Source of the DNA: Bradyrhizobium sp. 195
GTDB lineage: Bacteria > Pseudomonadota > Alphaproteobacteria > Rhizobiales > Xanthobacteraceae
DNA: 64,000 nucleotides
Assembly: GCF_023101665.1 (NCBI RefSeq)
Contig: NZ_CP082161.1
Span: forward strand, 6,262,001 to 6,326,000
Reading direction: 5' to 3'
Position 1 is the first letter of the stretch. Every line of letters starts with the position of its first letter. A model generated the notes under the pieces. The model made no database searches. It saw nothing but the letters and a program-made list of their open reading frames with translations, and was not told the DNA's origin. Of the stretch, positions 56,036 through 64,000 are shown piece by piece. Both the position numbers and the translations under genes were made by a program.

Positions 56036-56788
56036 TCAAACCATGCTGAACCCGCCGCTGATGCTGATTACTTGGCCGGTAATCCAGCTTCCGTGCGGCG
56101 AGGCCAACAAAGTCACCATAGGCGCGATGTCCTGCGGTTGGCCCAACCGACGCAGGGGATAGAACTTGGTTAGCTTGTCGCGATTGGAGTCGACCCAGGC
56201 TCGGTCATGTGCGGTCTCGATCAGCCCGAGCGAGATCGTGTTGGCTGTAGTGCCGAACCGGCCGAATTCGCGGGCGAGCGACTTCATGAGGCCGATGACG
56301 CCGGCCCGCGCCGCCGCGACGATTGCGAGGCCGGATTCGCCGACCCGCGAAGAGTCGCCGACTAGCGCGATGATGCGGCCGTCGCCGGCTTTCTCGAGAT
56401 GCGGAGCGGCGGCCTTCGACACGTGGATCGCGCCGTAGAGGCAGATGTTGATCTGCTTCTCCCACTCCTCGCGCTTGGTATCCGTGAAGCGGTTGCGCAG
56501 GGCGACGCCAGCGTTATTGACCACGATATTGAGACCGCCGAAATCCTTGACGATGCCGTCCACCATCGCGGCAACCGCGGCAAAATCGGACACGTCAGCC
56601 TGATAGGCGATCGCCTTGCCGCCCTTCTTCTCGATCTCAGCGACGACAGCGGCAGCGGCTTCCTTGGAGCCGTTATAGTTCACCGCAACCGCAGCACCTT
56701 CCGCCGCGAGGCTCAGCGCGATCTCGCGGCCGACATCTCTCGCCGCGCCGGTGACGAGCGCGACCTTGCCCTTAAGCTTCATATCCAT
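56036..56788 (-). CDS. SDR-fold protein lacking the YxxxK pair
   Basis: The 250-residue SDR-fold protein has a good nucleotide site (VTGAARDVGREIALSL, NNAG) and the C-terminal GQVISISGG. Where SDRs carry Y-x-x-x-K it reads LAIVAAARAGVIG, with Val and Arg in those positions. The Ser of VGDSSRVGES may remain. It may therefore be a weak or altered oxidoreductase, or act without normal proton relay. ATG 56788 lies inside the end of the molybdenum hydroxylase gene (17-base overlap); the longer frame to 56905 is less likely. Confidence 0.82.
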   Translation of the reverse strand: MDMKLKGKVALVTGAARDVGREIALSLAAEGAAVAVNYNGSKEAAAAVVAEIEKKGGKAIAYQADVSDFAAVAAMVDGIVKDFGGLNIVVNNAGVALRNRFTDTKREEWEKQINICLYGAIHVSKAAAPHLEKAGDGRIIALVGDSSRVGESGLAIVAAARAGVIGLMKSLAREFGRFGTTANTISLGLIETAHDRAWVDSNRDKLTKFYPLRRLGQPQDIAPMVTLLASPHGSWITGQVISISGGFSMV

Positions 56789-59207
56789 GAGTAAATTCCT
56801 TGCGGTCTGTTGTTGCGTTCTCGATAAGGCGAAAAAGACGCTCTGGGGATACCGGCAGCTCGAAGATGTCGATGCCGAGCGGCGACAGCGCATCCGCGAT
56901 GGCATTCGCGATCGCCGCGGGCGCGCCGATGGTGCCGCCCTCGCCCATGCCGCGGAAGCCGCCGAGCGTGGTCGGCGAGTTCTTCTCGATGTGGACGACC
57001 TCGATCGAGGGCACTTCGGTGGCGGTCGGGATGATGTAATCGACGAGGCTGGCGGTCAGGTTCTGTCCCTCGTCGTTGTAGACGACCTCTTCGTAGAGCG
57101 CGGCGCCGATACCCTGCGCGACGCCACCATGAACCTGCCCGTCCACGATCATGGGATTGATCAGCCGCCCACAATCTTCGGCCACCACGAAGCGGTCGAC
57201 CCTTACTTCATAGGTGTTCGGGTCGATCTCGACGACGGCCAAATGCGCTGCGGTGGCACTGGTGCCGAATATAGGGTCGTAAGTCCTGGTCGAGGTCAGT
57301 TCTTCGCGCTTCTCTGCCGGGATGCATCCCATTTCCAGATAGACGGCACGTGCCAATTGGCGGAACGTCAATGCGCGGTCGGTGCCGACCACGGTAACCT
57401 TGCCGTCCTGCACTGTGAGATCATCAGGACTGGCTTCGAGCAGATGCGAAGCCGCTCGTACCAGCTTGTCCTTAACCTCGCGGGCAGCGAGCGTCGCGGC
57501 ACCGCCGGCGAGTACGGCACTGCGGCTGGCATAGCTGCCGGTGGCATTCGGCACCGCCGCACTGTCGCCCTGAATCACCCGGATGTCCTCGACGCGGCCG
57601 CCGAGATTCTCGGCGACGACCTGCGCCAGCGTCGTCTCAAGCCCCTGCCCCATCGAGGCGACGCCGAACGCGGCGGTGATCGCGCCGGTGGAATCGATAG
57701 CGATTTTAGCGGTTTCGGTGCCGGTGTTGATCGGCATGCCCGGGGCAACCGAAATGCGCGAGCCGATTCCGGTCAGCTCGGCATAGCAGGCGATCCCGAT
57801 CCCGAACCAATGTCCTGCTGCGCGCGCCGCTGCCTGCCGCGCACGCAAGGCGCGGTAGTCGGCTTGCTCACATGCGGCATCCAGGCATTCGGTAAAGGCG
57901 CATTGATCCCACACGATCCCGGATCCGATGCGGTAGGGAAACTCATTCGGCTGGATCATGTTCTTCAGCCGCAGCTCCACGGGGTCCATTCCGAGCTTGC
58001 GCGCCGCCATGTCCATCAGCCGTTCCGCAACGAAGGTCGATGTCGGGCGGCCTACGCCGCGATACGGCCCCATGGGCGGCTTCGAAGTCGCAACACCTCG
58101 GACACGCCCGAGATAGTTCGGGATCTTGTAGGGGCCCGGGAGGAAGCTCACGACCTGGACCGGCTCGATCACCGCGGTCCATGGATAGATCGAATAGGCT
58201 CCGACATCGCCGATGACGTCTGCCTTGAGCGCGAGGGCACGGCCCTCCGCATCCAGAGCCAGTTCAGCCTCAACGATCTGGTCGAACCCTTGGCTGGTGG
58301 ACGCGAGATCCTCCATGCGGTCGCTCGTCCATTTCACGGGCCGACCGAGTTGCCGCGCGGCGAATGCTACGAAGATCTCCTCGGCATAGAGCGACGCCTT
58401 GCCGCCAAAACCGCCGCCGACGTCGGACGAAATGACGCGCAACCGGCTCCCCGGAATATCCAACGCTTCGGAGAGAGCGTCGCGAACGATGCCCGGCACC
58501 TGCGTCGACGAGTGCAGCGTCAGTTCGTCGCGCCCGGCTTCATATTCCGCCAAGTAGGTCCGGTTCTCCATCGCGAGTGGCGATTTGCGCCTGAACCGGA
58601 ACCGTCCCGACACGCGGACGGCAGCGCCTGCGATCGCCTGATCGACGTCTCCAGTCTTGAACTCGCGCGCGCAGAGAATGTTTGTGCCGGCCTCCTCGTG
58701 CAGCAGCGGCGCGGAAGGCTTCGCGGCCTCCTCGGGATCGATCACGACGGGTAGCGGATCGAATTCGATGTTGATGAGCTCGAGCGCGTCTTCGGCGATA
58801 TAGCGGCTCTCCGCCACGACCGCGACGACGGGTTCGCCGACATAGCGTACCTTGTCGCGCGCCAGTGCGGTGATCGCCGTGGCGTGATAGTTCTTCATCC
58901 GCGACGTGGCGAAGATCGCATTGACGCCGGCCAAGTCCTCGGCCGAGAACACCGCGACGACGCCGTCCATGTTGCGCGCGTCCTCGCAGTCGATCTGCTC
59001 GATCAACGCATGCGAATGATCGCTGCGGCGGAAGGCGACATGTAGCAGGCCGGGCGTGCGCCGGTCGTCGACGAAGGCGCCCTTGCCGACCAGCAAGCGT
59101 GCGTCCTCGGTACGCTTGACGCGTGCGCCGACGATTTTGGGCCCGGTAGCTGGACTATCTGCCGAGCAGCCGTGCTCGACAGCCGGGATAGGCTTGCCGT
59201 CAATCAT
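56772..59207 (-). CDS. Molybdenum hydroxylase large subunit (CoxL-like, xanthine dehydrogenase family)
   Basis: The 811-residue protein has the family layout: an N-terminal a/b hammerhead region ([20 protein letters not shown]), GGFGGKA, the active-site loop [13 protein letters not shown], and the base Glu in [19 protein letters not shown]. The loop resembles form-II CoxL (AYRGAGR) and lacks the Cys of true CO dehydrogenase. It should hydroxylate an organic substrate with water-derived oxygen. Its ATG 59207 overlaps the lactonase gene by 8 bases. Genes for the three subunits are M, S, then lactonase, then L, so a lactonase gene is inserted in the usual set. Confidence 0.92.
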   Translation of the reverse strand: MIDGKPIPAVEHGCSADSPATGPKIVGARVKRTEDARLLVGKGAFVDDRRTPGLLHVAFRRSDHSHALIEQIDCEDARNMDGVVAVFSAEDLAGVNAIFATSRMKNYHATAITALARDKVRYVGEPVVAVVAESRYIAEDALELINIEFDPLPVVIDPEEAAKPSAPLLHEEAGTNILCAREFKTGDVDQAIAGAAVRVSGRFRFRRKSPLAMENRTYLAEYEAGRDELTLHSSTQVPGIVRDALSEALDIPGSRLRVISSDVGGGFGGKASLYAEEIFVAFAARQLGRPVKWTSDRMEDLASTSQGFDQIVEAELALDAEGRALALKADVIGDVGAYSIYPWTAVIEPVQVVSFLPGPYKIPNYLGRVRGVATSKPPMGPYRGVGRPTSTFVAERLMDMAARKLGMDPVELRLKNMIQPNEFPYRIGSGIVWDQCAFTECLDAACEQADYRALRARQAAARAAGHWFGIGIACYAELTGIGSRISVAPGMPINTGTETAKIAIDSTGAITAAFGVASMGQGLETTLAQVVAENLGGRVEDIRVIQGDSAAVPNATGSYASRSAVLAGGAATLAAREVKDKLVRAASHLLEASPDDLTVQDGKVTVVGTDRALTFRQLARAVYLEMGCIPAEKREELTSTRTYDPIFGTSATAAHLAVVEIDPNTYEVRVDRFVVAEDCGRLINPMIVDGQVHGGVAQGIGAALYEEVVYNDEGQNLTASLVDYIIPTATEVPSIEVVHIEKNSPTTLGGFRGMGEGGTIGAPAAIANAIADALSPLGIDIFELPVSPERLFRLIENATTDRKEFTHGYEA

Positions 59208-59961
59208 AGCAATCCGCCCCCTTCCGCAGGTTCTCCCATTGGGTGGCATCATGCCCGCAGATCACGGTGGCGCCCTGCGCCTCGATCTGCCTGATTCTTT
59301 GGAATGTTTGGCGGCAGACCTCCTTGTTCCAGGTATTCTTCGGAATGATATCGGCATCCAGATTACCGCGGATGCTGACCGCGTCGGACGCCAGCAGAAA
59401 TCGGCCGCTGTTGCGAAGCGTGACCAGCGCGCCCATCAGACCGGGGGTATGGCCAGGCAGATGAATGAGCTTGATCGCGCCATCATCGAACAGGTCAAGG
59501 TCGTGGCTTGCTTCCTGATAGTCCAGAGCATGATCCCAGTCGGCCCGCAAATAGCCTGCCTCGGCGGCGGACGGTCCCCTCGCAACGTCGAGTTCCTCCT
59601 TGCGGACCAGGAATTGTGCTTTGCGGAAGAACTGGTTGCAACCGCAATGATCCGTATGGAGATGCGAACAGACGACGACGTCGATGTCGTCCGCCGTCAA
59701 GCCGACAGCCTTCAGCCCTTCCAGCACATTGTCACCGGCTGGCATGATCGGCGTCATGACGCGCGCCATGCCGCCCCATTGCCCGTCCGGGTCGGTCGCA
59801 ACCTCGGGATGGCAGCCCGTGTCGAACAGCACATTGCCCTTGGCGTGGCGAAGCAACACGCTGGAGACAGGCAGCTCAACGGTCTCGGCACGATCGGCAT
59901 CGGGAAAATAGATACTCTTGCGCATCCGCAAGCGGCCGCCGGAGAGGAAATGCATCTTCAT
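59200..59961 (-). CDS. Metallo-beta-lactamase-fold lactonase (AHL/gamma-lactone lactonase family)
   Basis: The 253-residue protein has the di-zinc motifs [28 protein letters not shown] and CGHD. The set and length match the N-acyl homoserine lactonase family that also includes BlcC/AttM. ATG 59961 overlaps the iron-sulfur gene stop (ATGA at 59958-59961); its own stop overlaps the large-subunit start. Because it is translationally locked between hydroxylase subunits, it likely opens a lactone made in this pathway and is probably not a quorum-quencher. This is inference. Confidence 0.87.
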   Translation of the reverse strand: MKMHFLSGGRLRMRKSIYFPDADRAETVELPVSSVLLRHAKGNVLFDTGCHPEVATDPDGQWGGMARVMTPIMPAGDNVLEGLKAVGLTADDIDVVVCSHLHTDHCGCNQFFRKAQFLVRKEELDVARGPSAAEAGYLRADWDHALDYQEASHDLDLFDDGAIKLIHLPGHTPGLMGALVTLRNSGRFLLASDAVSIRGNLDADIIPKNTWNKEVCRQTFQRIRQIEAQGATVICGHDATQWENLRKGADCYD

Positions 59962-60455
59962 GGCGCGCTCTCCCGATTCTCGCTCTTGAGCGCGTCCGCA
60001 GCCGCTCTGACGGCGCGGACGATGTTCTCGTATCCCGTGCAGCGGCACAGGTTGCCGGACAGCCCTTCGCGGATCTCCTCATCACTCGCCAGCGGCGACT
60101 TCTCGAGGAGATCGACCGCCGTTATCAGCATCCCCGGTGTGCAGAACCCGCATTGCAGCGCGTGGTGATCATGGAATGCCTTCTGGACGGGATGAGCTCC
60201 CGCCGGAGTCGCAAGACCCTCTACCGTCGTAATCTCCGCACCATCGAGCTGTGCAGCCAGGAGAAGGCACGAGCGCGCACTGTCACCATTCACCAACACC
60301 GTGCAGGCGCCGCAAACCCCGTGCTCGCAACCCACGTGCGTGCCGGTCAAACCGAGCTCGATGCGAAGGAAGTCGGACAGCAGCAGCCGGGGCTCGACCT
60401 CGCGCCGATACGCGCGGCCATTGACCATTACGGAGATAGAGATTGATTTAGCCAT
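59958..60455 (-). CDS. Molybdenum hydroxylase 2Fe-2S small subunit (CoxS-like)
   Basis: The 165-residue protein carries both [2Fe-2S] clusters' cysteines: [15 protein letters not shown] (plant-type ferredoxin fold) and CGFCTPGM with [10 protein letters not shown] (C-terminal helical domain). It passes electrons from the molybdenum centre to the FAD subunit. The start overlaps the FAD subunit's stop by 8 bases, and its stop overlaps the lactonase start. Confidence 0.95.
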   Translation of the reverse strand: MAKSISISVMVNGRAYRREVEPRLLLSDFLRIELGLTGTHVGCEHGVCGACTVLVNGDSARSCLLLAAQLDGAEITTVEGLATPAGAHPVQKAFHDHHALQCGFCTPGMLITAVDLLEKSPLASDEEIREGLSGNLCRCTGYENIVRAVRAAADALKSENRESAP

Positions 60456-61329
60456 GTCTCGCCTCCGTCGCGCGCGACCAAGCTTTACGAAGGGCGCGCT
60501 CGGCCAGCACGCCCACGAGATGCCGGCGATAGTCCGCGGAGGCGTGCAGGTCCGTATTGGGTTCGACGGATGCCCGGATCGAACTCACGGCAGCAGCCAT
60601 GAGGGGATCGTCGAACGGCCGCCCCGAGGTCAGCTGCGCCTCCGTCTCTGTCGCGCGCATCGGCGTCTCGCCGACACCCATCATACCGATCCGAACATGA
60701 GAGACGCGATCGCCACTCCGCTCGAGACAAATCGCGACACAAGCAAGCGCGAAATCGCCAGACCGACGCGCGACCTCCTCGAACGCCCAGCCGGCGCTCG
60801 GTGGCACTTTTGGGAAACTGACAGACACGAGCATCTCGGCGTCCGACAAATCCGTCGTCAGGGCACCGATGAAGAATTCAGAGGCATTGAGGGTCCGTCG
60901 GCCCTCTGCGGATGCGAGCTCGAGCTTCGCATCGAGCAGCATCGACATCATCGGCAGTTCGGCCGCCGGGTCCGCATGCGAGAGGCTGCCACCGATCGTG
61001 CCACGGTTGCGGATGGCGAGATGCGCGACATGGGCCATGGCCTCGCTCATGACCGGCAGTTGCCTTGCGACCAGGTCGGAGGTCTCGATCATCCGATGTC
61101 GCGTCAGCGCGCCGATCCGGATCCGATCGCCCTCATCCCTGATATAGGCGAGACCGGGAATGCGATTGATGTCGATCAGCACCGAAGGACGCAGCAGGCG
61201 GAAATTGAGCATCGGCATTAGACTTTGCCCGCCGGCCAGCAGCTTGCCATCGCCGTTCGCCCCCGCCAGCGCGGCGGTCGCGGCTTGCACGCTGTCGACG
61301 GACAGATACTCAAAGGGCGGCGGCTTCAT
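60448..61329 (-). CDS. Molybdenum hydroxylase FAD subunit (CoxM-like)
   Basis: The 293-residue FAD-binding protein has KLLAGGQSLMPMLNFRL and RNRGTIGGSLSHADPAAELP, the two flavin motifs of the CoxM/xanthine dehydrogenase middle subunit. It accepts electrons from the iron-sulfur subunit. ATG 61329 follows the crotonase gene stop (61331) with one base between; the longer frame to 61410 overlaps that gene and is rejected. Confidence 0.94.
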   Translation of the reverse strand: MKPPPFEYLSVDSVQAATAALAGANGDGKLLAGGQSLMPMLNFRLLRPSVLIDINRIPGLAYIRDEGDRIRIGALTRHRMIETSDLVARQLPVMSEAMAHVAHLAIRNRGTIGGSLSHADPAAELPMMSMLLDAKLELASAEGRRTLNASEFFIGALTTDLSDAEMLVSVSFPKVPPSAGWAFEEVARRSGDFALACVAICLERSGDRVSHVRIGMMGVGETPMRATETEAQLTSGRPFDDPLMAAAVSSIRASVEPNTDLHASADYRRHLVGVLAERALRKAWSRATEARHG

Positions 61330-61330
61330 G

Positions 61331-62095
61331 TCAGCACCACCTGAAATCCGGCTTCCGCTTCTCGGCGAATGCCTTGCGAGCCTCTCGATAGTCATCGCTA
61401 TTGGAGGCACAATCGATCATCGCCTGCGCGAGGAGACCTCCGTCCGCCAGCGCCGCGTCATTGAGAATGTATTTGGCACCGGAGATCGACAGCGGTGCTT
61501 TCTCGCACGTCTGCGCGGCGAGGCTCAGGGCATCGTGAAGGGGATCGTCGCAAACGCGGTCGACCAAACCGATCTTCAGTGCCTCTCGCGAACCGACCCG
61601 TTCCGCCGTATAAAGGATCCGCTTTGCATTGGTCAGTCCGACGAGGGCAAGTAGCCGTCTGGTGCTGCGGACACCATAGACGATCGACAGGTTCGCCGCA
61701 GGTATGCCCAGCGAAGCAGTTGGAGCGGCAAAGCGGAAATCGCAGGCCATCGACAGATGACAGCCGCCACCGAGACAATATCCGGTGATGACCGCGATCA
61801 CCGGCTGCGGGACGCCGGCGATCGCATCGGAACAGGAATCGACCGCCATCTCATAGGCCGCGCTCGCGCCCGCATCCGCCCGGATTGCATCGAACTCGGA
61901 GACATCCGCGCCCACGCTGAAGCTTTCGCCGGCGCCGGTCAGAATGATGGTGCGAACCTCCCTGTTCGCGCCCAGCTCCCTGAAAGTCGTGGCCATTCCC
62001 TTCCACATCGCAAGCGTCATGGCATTGCGCACGTGGGGACGGTTGATCGTCACCGACGCGACGCGACCGTCAAGAGTGCAACTGATGTCCGACAC
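61331..62095 (-). CDS. Crotonase-fold protein without the two hydratase glutamates
   Basis: The 254-residue protein has the crotonase oxyanion pieces (SFSVGADVSEF and YCLGGGCHLSMACDF). The two Glu that add water in enoyl-CoA hydratase are replaced: GGGCEL becomes GGGCHL and FGxPE becomes LGIPAA. A standard hydration is therefore unlikely. Other crotonase-family reactions (isomerase, hydrolase, dehalogenase or ring chemistry) remain open. It stands immediately before the molybdenum hydroxylase genes. Confidence 0.83.
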   Translation of the reverse strand: MSDISCTLDGRVASVTINRPHVRNAMTLAMWKGMATTFRELGANREVRTIILTGAGESFSVGADVSEFDAIRADAGASAAYEMAVDSCSDAIAGVPQPVIAVITGYCLGGGCHLSMACDFRFAAPTASLGIPAANLSIVYGVRSTRRLLALVGLTNAKRILYTAERVGSREALKIGLVDRVCDDPLHDALSLAAQTCEKAPLSISGAKYILNDAALADGGLLAQAMIDCASNSDDYREARKAFAEKRKPDFRWC

Positions 62096-62128
62096 GGCAG
62101 TCCCTCACATTCAGGCTTCTGTCCGACG

Positions 62129-62593
62129 TCACGCGTGGTCGGCGGCGGCGCTCTGCTTCTCGACTTGCCCGCGAAATTCGTCGAAGAACTGCGCGGCAAG
62201 CTTCTTCGCGGTCGAATCGATCAATCGCGCGCCGAGCTGGGCGAGCTTCCCTCCGACCTTGGCCTCCGTATAGTACGACAGCGCAGTACCTTCGGGCATG
62301 TCCTCAAGCTGAACTTTGGCGGAGCCGGCGGCGAAGCCGGCGATGCCACCCTGCCCTTCCCCGGATATGCTGTAACCGACCATCGGCTGGATATCCGACA
62401 AGCGGACCTTGCCCTTGAACTTCGCCTTGATCGGCCCAACCTTGATGACCGCAGTGGCGATGAACTCGTCATCTGCGGTCCGATCGAGCTCCTCGCAGCC
62501 GGGAATGCAGGCCTTTAGGATGAGGGGGTCGTTGAGGGCGTGCCACACCTGCTCTCGCGACGCCCTCAGCTCAATCTTTCCGAACATGTCCAT
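62129..62593 (-). CDS. CoxG/SRPBCC family protein
   Basis: The 154-residue protein has the CoxG opening FGKIELRASREQVWHALNDP and LKACIPGCEEL, with GEGQGGIAGFA in the middle. CoxG-type SRPBCC proteins accompany molybdenum hydroxylases of the Cox/xanthine dehydrogenase family and are membrane-anchoring or maturation factors. The C-terminus here lacks an obvious hydrophobic anchor. It supports assignment of the next three genes as one hydroxylase complex. Confidence 0.88.
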   Translation of the reverse strand: MDMFGKIELRASREQVWHALNDPLILKACIPGCEELDRTADDEFIATAVIKVGPIKAKFKGKVRLSDIQPMVGYSISGEGQGGIAGFAAGSAKVQLEDMPEGTALSYYTEAKVGGKLAQLGARLIDSTAKKLAAQFFDEFRGQVEKQSAAADHA

Positions 62594-62608
62594 GGAGGTA
62601 TCTCCCGC

Positions 62609-63067
62609 TCAGGCCGCAACGGTGTGGCCGCGCACGTGAAGCGGCACGATGACTGACTTTAATCGCTCGGGCAGCGGTACCGGCCGGTTCGATGCACGAT
62701 CGACATAAACATGGACGAAGTATCCCTGCGCGCACGCCTCATCCTCGTCGTCCCTGAACAGGCCGATCTCATAGGTGATGCTGGTGCGGCCTTGTCGCCC
62801 GATGCGCAAGCCCGCGTGCACGATCGACGGATAAGCGATTTCCTTGAAGTATCGGCATTTTGTTTCGGCGACCAGGCCGATCACCTGACTCTGTCGCACG
62901 TTGAGAAAGCCGGTCTCAATCAGATATTGGCAGACCGCGGTATCGAAGAAGGAATAGTAGACCGCATTGTTGACGTGGCAATAGGCGTCGTTGTCCATCC
63001 AGCGCGTCGTTATCGCCCGGAAGTGCGCGTAATCGGCGCGGCAGTGTGGGCTGGCACGCTCTGTCAT
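62609..63067 (-). CDS. Hot-dog acyl-CoA thioesterase (4HBT family)
   Basis: The 152-residue protein has the 4-hydroxybenzoyl-CoA thioesterase-type motif RWMDNDAYCHVNNAVYYSFF, with Asp and His-Asn in the expected places, and KCRYFKEIAYP. It should hydrolyse an acyl-CoA to release a free acid and CoA. The ATG overlaps the alcohol dehydrogenase stop by four bases (ATGA). It may recycle CoA or release a hydroxyacid that the lactonase or dehydrogenase handles next. Confidence 0.86.
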   Translation of the reverse strand: MTERASPHCRADYAHFRAITTRWMDNDAYCHVNNAVYYSFFDTAVCQYLIETGFLNVRQSQVIGLVAETKCRYFKEIAYPSIVHAGLRIGRQGRTSITYEIGLFRDDEDEACAQGYFVHVYVDRASNRPVPLPERLKSVIVPLHVRGHTVAA

Positions 63068-64000
63068 AGCGCCTCGCTGTAGATAGCGCGCGCGTCGTCC
63101 AGCGATACCTCACGCGGGTTGTTGATGAGCAGCCGCTGCTGCTTCATCGCGTCCTCCGCGAGTTGAGGCAGATGATTGTGTGAAATGCCGACGTCGCGCA
63201 GCCGCGTGGGCAGTCCGAGCGACACTGGCAGGTTAGACAGATAGTCGATGAGCGCAGCGCTTAGGTCCTGCGCGCCGCCCTTCCGGCTGGGAAGCAGGAC
63301 CTGGGCGATCTCGGCATAGAGGGGCTGGGCCGCAGTCGCATTGAACCGCAACACGCCCGGAAGAACGAGCGAATTGGACAGGCCATGTGGGACGTGGAAA
63401 CGGGCGCCGACCGGATAGGCCAAGGCATGCACGGCTGCGACGGGCGCATTCGCAAAGGCCATTCCTGCCAGCATCGAGCCGAGCAGCATGGCCTGGCGCG
63501 CCTCGCGATTGTTGCCGTTGGTGCAGGCCGCATGAATGTTGCTGCCCAGCAATCGCAGGGCCTCGCGCGCCAGGCAGTCAGAAACCGGGTTCTTCAGTCG
63601 TTTCGAGGTGTAGGCCTCGATCGCGTGCACCATCGCATCGATACCGGTGGCGGCCGTTACCGCCGGCGGCAGACCGAGCGTGAGATCGGCATCGAGCACG
63701 GCCCAATCCGGTAGCAACACCGGCGAGACCACACCCTTCTTTTCGTTTTCACCGGTTGTGACGATCGAGATCGGCGTCACCTCCGAGCCCGTGCCGGCCG
63801 TTGTCGGTGCGAGGATCAGCGGCAAGCGCGGCCCCTTGGCAAGTCCCACGCCATAGATGTCCGAAAGCTGCTCTTTGCCGACGGCAAGAAGAGCCACCAG
63901 CTTTGCGGTATCCATTGAACTTCCGCCACCAATGGACACGATGCCATCGACCTTGGCCGCCACCGCCTGCTGCACCCCGGCCATGATCACGTGCTCCGGA
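63064..64000 (-). CDS. Iron-containing alcohol dehydrogenase (5' end cut by the window edge)
   Basis: The 3' 312 codons are present; the true start lies beyond 64,000, and the ATG at 63990 is internal. Sequence continues in frame to the edge. Family landmarks are GIVSIGGGSSMDTAK, LILAPTTAGTGSEVTPISI, the metal-site region GIDAMVHAIEAY with Asp and His, and HALAYPVGARFHVPHG. Iron-type dehydrogenases include 4-hydroxybutyrate dehydrogenase (BlcB) and maleylacetate reductase; the motifs fit the 1,3-propanediol/4-hydroxybutyrate side better. It is upstream of the thioesterase. Confidence 0.87.
   Translation of the reverse strand, partial: PEHVIMAGVQQAVAAKVDGIVSIGGGSSMDTAKLVALLAVGKEQLSDIYGVGLAKGPRLPLILAPTTAGTGSEVTPISIVTTGENEKKGVVSPVLLPDWAVLDADLTLGLPPAVTAATGIDAMVHAIEAYTSKRLKNPVSDCLAREALRLLGSNIHAACTNGNNREARQAMLLGSMLAGMAFANAPVAAVHALAYPVGARFHVPHGLSNSLVLPGVLRFNATAAQPLYAEIAQVLLPSRKGGAQDLSAALIDYLSNLPVSLGLPTRLRDVGISHNHLPQLAEDAMKQQRLLINNPREVSLDDARAIYSEAL

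Noticed and set aside
56751..58754. 667-codon plus-strand frame opposite the hydroxylase large subunit
   Set aside because: Low-information, Arg/Asp-rich translation that mirrors the real gene; no motif or ribosome site.
59200..59961. Quorum-quenching AHL lactonase
   Set aside because: Motifs allow it, but the overlaps with hydroxylase subunit genes favour a pathway lactone as substrate; no luxI/luxR genes are present.
56772..62593. Aerobic CO dehydrogenase (coxMSL-coxG)
   Set aside because: The large-subunit loop lacks the form-I Cys motif, and the surroundings are organic-acid catabolism genes.

Overview
The window looks like chromosomal DNA of a Bradyrhizobium-type alphaproteobacterium (Nitrobacteraceae). 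This rests on the GC-rich codon use, the many small Bradyrhizobium-style proteins (DUF6894-like, DUF992, W/R-rich Tat protein, H-NS-family protein), a Tad/Flp locus of the rhizobial type and two aromatic/acyl-CoA catabolic operons. No rRNA, tRNA, CRISPR array, transposase or integrase was seen.

Region 1 (1-12.7 kb) carries envelope and stress genes: a DUF1269 protein, a Bax-inhibitor-1 protein, an APC amino-acid antiporter, an AI-2E/PerM-family exporter, DUF992, HdeD, a Tat-exported small protein, and an RND efflux adaptor/pump pair with ATGA coupling.

Region 2 (12.7-25.0 kb, all minus strand) is a complete-looking Tad/Flp pilus locus in an unusual order: pilin, prepilin peptidase CpaA, CpaB, CpaE, CpaF, TadB, TadC, an integral-membrane ICMT-type methyltransferase, TadE-like, TadG-like, TadE-like, then after a 0.44 kb gap the secretin CpaC, a small lipoprotein and a TPR lipoprotein. 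Start/stop overlaps tie cpaB to tadC. The pilin promoter has a perfect 10-bp dyad over its -35 box, and a 10-bp-stem hairpin separates pilin from cpaA.

Region 3 (25.5-36.3 kb) is one gene for a 3,577-residue adhesin with exactly 22 VCBS-type repeats of 102 residues (306 bp), followed by cadherin-like, RTX and C-terminal beta-rich parts. Region 4 (36.3-41.6 kb) is gene-poor, partly AT-rich, with very small genes, an H-NS-family nucleoid protein and coding debris.

Region 5 (41.6-50.9 kb) begins with decayed DNA: nitronate monooxygenase remnants, a panC gene cut after about 40 codons, intact panB and panD, and acyl-CoA dehydrogenase fragments lying in opposite orientations. Upstream is an intact operon for feruloyl-CoA synthase, two thiolases, a MaoC pair and an SDR, facing a divergent MarR regulator.

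Region 6 (50.9-64.0 kb) is a tightly packed 13-gene minus-strand operon: iron-type alcohol dehydrogenase (cut by the window end), thioesterase, CoxG, a crotonase lacking both usual glutamates, a three-subunit molybdenum hydroxylase with a metallo-beta-lactamase lactonase gene inside it, an SDR lacking the YxxxK pair, acyl-CoA ligase, succinate-semialdehyde-type dehydrogenase, SDR and an Old-Yellow-Enzyme reductase. The lactonase, alcohol dehydrogenase and semialdehyde dehydrogenase together match the three activities of the Agrobacterium BlcABC gamma-butyrolactone pathway. This operon is the best candidate for an undescribed catabolic system.
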